Source: Myxococcales bacterium (GTDB lineage: Bacteria; Myxococcota_A; Polyangia; Polyangiales; Polyangiaceae). Taken from it: a DNA stretch of 43,971 nucleotides. The stretch spans positions 1 to 43,971 of the forward strand of contig JACPVJ010000062.1 of NCBI GenBank assembly GCA_016191785.1. Direction: 5' to 3'. Positions 35,287-41,018 of this stretch are shown here, piece by piece. The notes beneath the pieces were generated by a model. The model did not search any database, was not told the origin of the DNA, and was given only the letters and a program-made list of their open reading frames with translations. Each line of letters opens with the position of its first letter. Positions within the stretch are counted from its first letter, which is position 1. Position numbers and translations under genes: made by a program.

Positions 35287-36597
35287 ATGGCCGACCGCAC
35301 GGTCACCGAAGCAGCTTTCGACTACGCCGGGGCTACGGGCCGCCCGCGGCCCGTGCTCGGGGTCGTGGTTGGCTTCTGTCGCGGTGCGCTCCCCTTCAGC
35401 GCGGCGCCCATTGCACCCACCTTGACCGTCGGGCGCGAGTCGACCGCAGATCTGAGCGTGGACGACGCCGGCGTGTCGCGCATCCACGTGCGCCTCGAGC
35501 ACCGGGGCTCGGGGGTGTGGGTGACCGATCTCGGCAGCCGGAACGGCACCTTCGTCAACGCCGAGCGGGTCCCCGAGGGCGGCGTGCTCGCGCCGCTGGG
35601 CAGCGTGATTCGCGTCGGCAAGACGCTCTTGGTCACCTCGCCCGACGTGACGCCCTACGCCAATCGCCGAGCGCCGGCGTTCCCCGAGCTGATCGGCGGG
35701 GCCAGCCTCGACGACGCCCGGGTCGTGATCGATACCGTCGCCGCGACCAAGACGCCGATCCTGATCTTGGGCGACACGGGTACTGGCAAAGAGGTCGTTG
35801 CACGCGTCTTGCACGACCGGAGCGGCAGGTCGGGTCAGTTCGTCGCGCTCAACTGCGCTGCCGTGCCCAACGAGCTGGTCGACGCCGAGCTGTTCGGGCA
35901 CACCCGCGGCGCCTTTTCGGGCGCCGTCGGCGCCCGGGCGGGGCTCTTCCGGACCGCCGACGATGGCACGCTGTTCCTGGACGAGATCGGCGAGCTGCCG
36001 GCCACCGTGCAAGCGAAGCTCTTGCGCGTGCTCGAGACCGAAGAGGTCCGCGCGGTGGGTGAAGACAAGGTCGTGAGCGTCGACGTGCGGATCGTCGCGG
36101 CGACCAACCGCGACGTGGACTCGATGGTCGATGGCGGAGATTTCCGCGGCGACCTGCTCCACCGCTTGTCGGGGCTACGGGTCGTGCTGCCAGGCCTCTC
36201 CGAGCGCATCGAGGACCTGCCCGCGCTGTCGCTGCATTTCTTGGCCGACGCCGGCGTGGGGGTCACCGCCACGGCCCTCGAGCGCCTGATGCTGCACGCC
36301 TGGCCGGGCAACGTGCGCGAGTTGCGCAACGTGGTTCGGGCGGCCAGCGAGGTAGCCCGACGCAACGGTCACGTCGAGATCGAGCCGGCCGACGTGGCGG
36401 CAGTGATCGGCGCTACGACCGCGCGGATCGGGCAGCCCAGCCAGGAGTCGGAGCTTGCAGCCCGGGTCACCCAGGTGCTCGCCGCCACTTTCGGAAGCGT
36501 CCCCGAAGCCGCGGTCAAGCTCGGGATGAGCCGCTCGGTGCTGTACGAGACGCTGCGGCGGCTGCGCATCGACCCCAAGTCGTTTCGCGCCAAATGA
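35287..36597 (+). CDS. FHA-domain sigma-54-dependent transcription activator
   Basis: A 436-residue enhancer-binding protein. An FHA domain (about 45-115: VGRESTADLSVDDAGVSRIHVRLE, GSRNGTFVN) should bind a phosphothreonine peptide, linking it to Ser/Thr kinases. The AAA+ domain (about 135-360) has the Walker A GDTGTGKE (162-169) and Walker B TLFLDE with Asp232. The sigma-54 contact loop is GAFSGA (208-213) instead of GAFTGA. A Fis-type helix-turn-helix closes the protein (FGSVPEAAVKLGMSRSVLYETLRRL). It lies divergent from a PEGA protein and a few kb from kinases B and C, either of which could phosphorylate its partner. A TAAGAT hexamer lies 9 nt upstream. Its stop abuts that of the TPR gene. 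Confidence 0.93.
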   Translation: MADRTVTEAAFDYAGATGRPRPVLGVVVGFCRGALPFSAAPIAPTLTVGRESTADLSVDDAGVSRIHVRLEHRGSGVWVTDLGSRNGTFVNAERVPEGGVLAPLGSVIRVGKTLLVTSPDVTPYANRRAPAFPELIGGASLDDARVVIDTVAATKTPILILGDTGTGKEVVARVLHDRSGRSGQFVALNCAAVPNELVDAELFGHTRGAFSGAVGARAGLFRTADDGTLFLDEIGELPATVQAKLLRVLETEEVRAVGEDKVVSVDVRIVAATNRDVDSMVDGGDFRGDLLHRLSGLRVVLPGLSERIEDLPALSLHFLADAGVGVTATALERLMLHAWPGNVRELRNVVRAASEVARRNGHVEIEPADVAAVIGATTARIGQPSQESELAARVTQVLAATFGSVPEAAVKLGMSRSVLYETLRRLRIDPKSFRAK

Positions 36598-37509
36598 TCA
36601 GAACCGGCCGATGACCTGCACGCCGCCCGGAGCCAGACCGAGCGAGACCTCGCGCTTCGGCTCGCGGTGCAAGACCAAGACCCCGATCCCGAACGCGCCG
36701 GTGGCGATGGCGCCCACCAGGGCGACGTTGGTCCAGCGGTTGAGATCGAGGGCGCGCTGGCGCGCGTCGGCATCGGTGTGGCCCGAGGCGTCGTAGTCGT
36801 CCTTCGCGCCGAGCGTCGCGCCCCGCAGGACCAACGCGCCCACCCCGGCTGCCGCGCCGACGCCGATCGACGCCCACCCCAGCGCCGGCCACGGAAACGG
36901 GGCGCTCGCGTCGGGTGCGGGGGCCTCAGGGGCAGGCGCCGGTGCCGGCGCGGCGACCGGCGCGGAAGGGGTCTGGAAGTCGATCAACGTCTCCGCGCCG
37001 ACGCGGACCTGCGCCTGGCGCGCGGCCACCGCGCCGTCCGAATACGTGACGCTGACCAGCACTTGACCGGGGAGCGCGTGGAACGTGGCGATCGACGCTT
37101 TGCGGCGGAACGGCGAGACCTCGAGGGTCGCGCCTTCGGCGGCGGTCACGCGCACCGTGCCAAGGCGCGGCGCCAAGCGCGCGAGTCGCGCCTTCGCCTC
37201 GGGGGCGGCCTCCCCACGCATGCCGAGCTCGAGCGCCCACGCGAACGCAGTGGCGGCGCCGGCGCTGTCCCCCGCGCCATCGAAGGCGAGGCCGGCGTTG
37301 AACATGGCGTCGCCGTGGGGAGCCAGCTCGAACGCCGCCAGGAACTCCGACGCGGCATCGCGCATGCGACCTTGCTGATAGAGCGTCAGGCCGGTGTCGA
37401 AATGTGCGGCGGCGCGCTCGGCACGGGTGGTTGGCTCGGCCAAGCAGGGCGTCGTCACCAGGGAAGCCAGGCACGCGCCCGCGAAGAGTGTCGTCAGCTG
37501 GGGGGTCAA
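36598..37509 (-). CDS. Secreted TPR protein with two C-terminal membrane helices
   Basis: A 303-residue exported protein. The signal peptide is residues 1-24 (LTTLFAGACLASLVTTPCLA). TPR-like helices at about 28-112 (AERAAAHFDTGLTLYQQGRMRDAASEFLAAFEL) are followed by a small beta domain (about 115-185) resembling one PEGA-like repeat, a Pro/Ala linker, and two hydrophobic segments (LGWASIGVGAAAGVGALVL and VALVGAIATGAFGIGVLVL). It ends SLGLAPGGVQVIGRF, again a terminal Arg-Phe as in the other TPR-PEGA protein. Its ATG overlaps the kinase C stop (ATGA). The layout parallels the kinase A / PEGA pair, which suggests a duplicated module. Confidence 0.82.
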   Translation of the reverse strand: MTPQLTTLFAGACLASLVTTPCLAEPTTRAERAAAHFDTGLTLYQQGRMRDAASEFLAAFELAPHGDAMFNAGLAFDGAGDSAGAATAFAWALELGMRGEAAPEAKARLARLAPRLGTVRVTAAEGATLEVSPFRRKASIATFHALPGQVLVSVTYSDGAVAARQAQVRVGAETLIDFQTPSAPVAAPAPAPAPEAPAPDASAPFPWPALGWASIGVGAAAGVGALVLRGATLGAKDDYDASGHTDADARQRALDLNRWTNVALVGAIATGAFGIGVLVLHREPKREVSLGLAPGGVQVIGRF

Positions 37510-39041
37510 GGCTTCTTGTAAGGATTACCCAGAGGCTTCGGCGCTGTCGACGGCCCTGGTCCCTGTCCGCCCAGCTTGGGGACGGGCCGCGGGCCTTTCG
37601 GCTTGATCGCCGGTGTGCTTGCCGAGGGCGGGGGGCCGGGCTCTGGCGCGGACGCCGGCGGCGCTTCCGCGGTCGGCGTCGGCGTCGGCGTGGCTGCCGG
37701 AAAAGTGGGCAGGCTCACCGCCGGCGCTGGCGTCATCTCGGGCTCACCGAGGAACCTGAACGCGAGCGCCAGGGCCACGAGCCCCGCCCCCGCGGCGGCC
37801 GCGACCGCGAGCACGCGCCCTCGGCGTGGCGGCAAGATGGATCGCGCCATGGTCGAGATGCCGGCGGTCCCCGTCTGCGTGGTGTCGTGGGCGGCGCTAC
37901 CGTCGAGCTCGGTGTGGGTCGCGGTCGGGGGGTCGGACAGCGCGGTGGCGGTCGCCTGGTCTTCGATCGCCGGCGGGGGCGCGACGGACCCGCGGCCCGG
38001 ATCGAGCGTGGTCAGCTCACCCATTCGCTGCCGCAGGGCCCGCACCTCGCGGACCTTCTCGCGGCGTTGTTCGAGGCGCTCACCGAGGAGCGGCTTCAGG
38101 AACTCTGTGATGTCCTTGCGCTCGGCGCGCGTGATGCCCGCCGCCCGTGCCGCCGCCGAGAGCGCCTCGGCGAACGCCTCGGCGGTCGGGTATCGCCCTG
38201 CGACGTCGAGGCTGAGGGCCTTGGCCACGACCGCTTCGATGGCTTCCGGGACCTCTGGCTGGATCGCCCTGAGACCGAGGGGCGCCTCGCGCACGATCTT
38301 GAGCAAGACGGCCGCGTCGTTGGTCCCGTCGTAGAGCCGCGCGCCGGTGAAGGTTTCCCAGGCGATCACGCCGGCGGCCCAGACGTCGACGCGACGGTCG
38401 ATGCTGTGCCCCTGGGCCTGCTCGGGAGCCATGTACGCGACCTTGCCCTTGACCAGCCCGGTGGCGGTGTTGCCGAGCCGCGATGCCGCCTTGGCGATGC
38501 CGAAGTCGGCCAGCTTGGTGACCCCGTCCATCCCGAGCAGCACGTTGTGCGGAGTCACGTCGCGGTGGATCACGTAGAGCGGTGCGCCGTCTTGGTCCAC
38601 GAGCTCGTGGGCCGCGTGGAGGCCCGCGAGCAGGTCGGCCATCAGGGCGAGCGCCACCGAGATGGGCATCAGCTGCCCGCGCTTTCTCAGCGCGCGCTGC
38701 AGCGCTGCCAGGGAGTCCCCCTCGACGTATTCCATCACGATGAACACGCCGTGGGGGTCGTCGCCCACGTCGAGCACCGAGACCACGTTCGGGTGGCGGA
38801 TCTGCCCGGCGAGTCGGGCCTCGTCCATCAGCGACGCGACGAAATCCGGGTCTTCGCGCAGGTGGAAGTGGGTCAGCTTCAGCGCGACGTCGCGCTCGAA
38901 GCCGCCGGCCCCCACGGCCCGCGCCAGATACACCGTCGCCATGCCGCCGCTGGCGATGGGCAGGAGCACCTCGTAGCGCCCCAGCCGCTCGGGGACCAGC
39001 GCCGGCTCCGACGTGCGCCGCGGATCGGGCGGGTGCGTCAC
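37506..39041 (-). CDS. Hanks-type Ser/Thr protein kinase with altered catalytic loop (kinase C)
   Basis: A 511-residue membrane kinase from a GTG at 39041. The glycine loop is ASGGMATVY, Lys55 is in VALK, the catalytic loop HRDVTPHN has Asp161 but Thr163 where Lys is usual, DFG lies at 179-181 and APEQ follows. This loop variant recurs in myxobacterial kinases as I recall, and activity is likely but not certain. A helical, charged segment (about 285-330, RAERKDITEFLKPLLGERLEQRREKVREVRALRQRM) may be a coiled coil. A transmembrane helix lies near 408-428, then a Pro-rich tail ending GNPYKKP. It is translationally coupled to the TPR protein. A TACGCT hexamer lies 7 nt before the GTG. Confidence 0.92.
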   Translation of the reverse strand: MTHPPDPRRTSEPALVPERLGRYEVLLPIASGGMATVYLARAVGAGGFERDVALKLTHFHLREDPDFVASLMDEARLAGQIRHPNVVSVLDVGDDPHGVFIVMEYVEGDSLAALQRALRKRGQLMPISVALALMADLLAGLHAAHELVDQDGAPLYVIHRDVTPHNVLLGMDGVTKLADFGIAKAASRLGNTATGLVKGKVAYMAPEQAQGHSIDRRVDVWAAGVIAWETFTGARLYDGTNDAAVLLKIVREAPLGLRAIQPEVPEAIEAVVAKALSLDVAGRYPTAEAFAEALSAAARAAGITRAERKDITEFLKPLLGERLEQRREKVREVRALRQRMGELTTLDPGRGSVAPPPAIEDQATATALSDPPTATHTELDGSAAHDTTQTGTAGISTMARSILPPRRGRVLAVAAAAGAGLVALALAFRFLGEPEMTPAPAVSLPTFPAATPTPTPTAEAPPASAPEPGPPPSASTPAIKPKGPRPVPKLGGQGPGPSTAPKPLGNPYKKP

Positions 39042-39048
39042 GGATCGA

Positions 39049-39054
39049 AGCGTA
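39049..39054 (-). promoter_or_regulatory. Putative -10 hexamer (leaderless start) of kinase C
   Basis: TACGCT on the minus strand, exactly 7 nt before the GTG at 39041, identical in sequence and spacing to the element at 260-265. It separates the kinase C pair from the upstream aminopeptidase operon. Confidence 0.4.
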
Positions 39055-39099
39055 TCACGCGCTCGTCCTCGGGTTTCGCCGGAAAGGGCGAAACCCGAA

Positions 39100-40233
39100 T
39101 CAGAGGTCCCGGCAGCAGCGGAATCCCAGGTGGTAGTTCCGGTGGCTGTTCCAGTAGTCGACTCGGGTGCCGTGCCATGCCGGCGCGCGCCACCGACAGT
39201 CGTCTTCGTGCGCTTCGCCGCGAGCGAAGATGAACCAGCTGCCCTTCATCTCGGTCTCGCCCAGGCCGCCGCGCCGGCCCAGCTCTTCGGGCTTCATCGG
39301 CAAGCTCATGTGTTCGGCCGCGTTGCCGTGCTGATCGAAGACACCGAGCGGGCTCACGCACTCGGGAAACGCTCCGGCGGGGTAGGTGTTGGAGCCGCAC
39401 GTCTCCCACCCGCCGCCGTTGCACTTGGGGCTCTTCCGGGAGCCGGTGGCGCACTTCGAGTGATCTTTCTGGGGACCGTAGGCCCAGACCTTCTCGCGCT
39501 TCTCGTTCTTGAAGAACTCCATCTCGAGGCGGCGCTTCCGCTCCCACAGGTACTCTTCCTCTGCGGGTCGCAGCTCTCCCGCGCAGGCGCCTTCCCACTC
39601 GTGGGCGTCGCACAGGCGCTTGCCCACCGCGCGACAGAGCTGCGCCGCCTCCTGCGCCGAAGCATAGACCAGGGGGTACTCGCAGGGGATGTTGGGGAAC
39701 TCGTACTGGTCGATGCACACCTCGGCACGCGCTGCGCGGTCCTTGCCCAAGACCGGCACCATGTGGCGTGCGCCGCACAGCTTCGCGTTCTGCTCCAGCT
39801 TGGCGAGCTCCGGCGCCTGGTGCAGCCCGGCACGATCTCGGATCTCCCAGCACTCGCTGCGCTTCATCGGGTGCACGCTGGCCTCGGGGTGCCCCTCGCC
39901 GATCACCTTGTTGCCGAGGACGATGGCGCGGACCTTGTCCAGGCTGGCGGCGTCGTAGCCCAGCTCGTCGCGCATGCGCCCGAAGATGCGCTCGCGCTGC
40001 TCGGCCAGGCTCGCCGGCAGCTGGTCATCCGGCTTCGGGGGCTTTCCGAGCACGGGCGCCGCGTCGACCCTGGCGTCCGCCGGGGTCGGATCCTTCGCGC
40101 TCTGACCGTGGGCGCCCTCGGGGGGCACGCCATCTGGGGTGACCCGGCTCGAGCGCCACACCACGACAGCCGCCAGCGCGACAGCCAGGCAGAGCCCCGC
40201 GACGCGACGCCAGAAGAGCGACGAAGTGCTCAA
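39100..40233 (-). CDS. Membrane-anchored SUMF1/FGE-fold protein, probably non-catalytic
   Basis: A 377-residue protein starting at a TTG that overlaps the hydratase stop (TTGA), preceded by AAGGG. Upstream frame is shadow of the hydratase gene. An N-terminal helix (VAGLCLAVALAAVVVW) anchors it, followed by a linker and a formylglycine-generating-enzyme-like domain (about 150-377): VCIDQYEFPN, AAQLCRAVGKRLCDAHEWEGACAG, FDQHGNAAEHMSLPM and the end HLGFRCCRDL. True FGEs need two Cys five residues apart in the active site; here only one Cys appears at that region (DDCRWRAP), so formylglycine formation is unlikely and a binding or structural role is more probable. It has many extra Cys for an exported fold. 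Confidence 0.8.
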   Translation of the reverse strand: MSTSSLFWRRVAGLCLAVALAAVVVWRSSRVTPDGVPPEGAHGQSAKDPTPADARVDAAPVLGKPPKPDDQLPASLAEQRERIFGRMRDELGYDAASLDKVRAIVLGNKVIGEGHPEASVHPMKRSECWEIRDRAGLHQAPELAKLEQNAKLCGARHMVPVLGKDRAARAEVCIDQYEFPNIPCEYPLVYASAQEAAQLCRAVGKRLCDAHEWEGACAGELRPAEEEYLWERKRRLEMEFFKNEKREKVWAYGPQKDHSKCATGSRKSPKCNGGGWETCGSNTYPAGAFPECVSPLGVFDQHGNAAEHMSLPMKPEELGRRGGLGETEMKGSWFIFARGEAHEDDCRWRAPAWHGTRVDYWNSHRNYHLGFRCCRDL

Positions 40234-41018
40234 CGACCCTTGAACTCGGGCTTGCGCTTCTCGGCGAAAGCGCGGAGCGCCTCGCTGCGGTCTTCGCTGC
40301 GCAAGCACTCGTCGTACAGCACGCGCTCGAGCTCGAGCCCGTGTTCCAGGTTCGTCTCGAACGAGAGGTCGATGGCGCGCAGGGCCGCGGCCTGGGCGAT
40401 GGGCGCGCCCTGGCTGATCGGCGCGATGAACGCCAGCGTGTCTTCGATCAAGTCGACGCCGACGGGCGTGACGCGGTTCACCAGCCCGACGGCCAGCGCC
40501 TCGTCCGCGCTCAGGCGGCGACCGAGCAAGATCAGCTCTTTGGCGCGGGCCTCGCCCACCACCCGCGGTAGCCGCTGGGTGCCGCCGGCGCCCGGGATGA
40601 TCCCGATCGTGGTCTCGGGCAGGCCGAGCACGGCGTGCGCCGCAGCCACGCGCAGATCGGCGAGCAGCGCCAGCTCGAGCCCGCCGCCCAGGGTCACGCC
40701 GTTCAGCGCCGCCACCACCGGCACGGGCGACCGGTCGAGCCACCCGAGCTCGCTTCGGTAGAGCTTGACCTGATCGCGCACCGCGTTCTCGTCCATGCCC
40801 TGGCGCTCTTTCAGGTCGGCCCCGGCGCAGAAGGCCTTGTCGCCGGTGGCGGTGACCACGATCGCGCGAAGCGCGCCGTCACCGGCGAGCTCGCGGCCGA
40901 TCCGCCCGAAACAGAGCAGCGTGGCACGTGAGAGGGCGTTCATGCGATCGGCGCGATCGATGCGCAAGATCGCGACGCTGCCGCGCCGCTCGACCACCAC
41001 CGGGGTCTCGTCACTCAT
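40230..41018 (-). CDS. Enoyl-CoA hydratase/isomerase family protein
   Basis: A 262-residue crotonase-fold enzyme, cytoplasmic. The oxyanion-hole segments AFCAGADLKER and LGGGLELALLADLRVA are present, and both catalytic Glu positions of hydratases are kept (in GLELAL and LPETTIGIIPGAGGTQRLPR). The sequence resembles the AUH/methylglutaconyl-CoA hydratase type, so either fatty-acid or branched-chain amino-acid breakdown is possible. It is coupled on both sides: its ATG overlaps the aminopeptidase stop (ATGA) and its stop overlaps the TTG of the SUMF-fold gene. No acyl-CoA dehydrogenase or ligase lies near, so the pathway is not shown by context. Confidence 0.9.
   Translation of the reverse strand: MSDETPVVVERRGSVAILRIDRADRMNALSRATLLCFGRIGRELAGDGALRAIVVTATGDKAFCAGADLKERQGMDENAVRDQVKLYRSELGWLDRSPVPVVAALNGVTLGGGLELALLADLRVAAAHAVLGLPETTIGIIPGAGGTQRLPRVVGEARAKELILLGRRLSADEALAVGLVNRVTPVGVDLIEDTLAFIAPISQGAPIAQAAALRAIDLSFETNLEHGLELERVLYDECLRSEDRSEALRAFAEKRKPEFKGR

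Noticed and set aside
35152..36162. Continuation of the PEGA protein frame across the FHA activator gene
   Set aside because: It is antisense to a clear FHA-AAA+ gene and has no domain of its own; the GTG at 35151 with GAAGG is the sensible start.
40234..40743. Upstream extension of the SUMF-fold protein
   Set aside because: It is read in another frame of the enoyl-CoA hydratase gene on the same strand and has no family resemblance.
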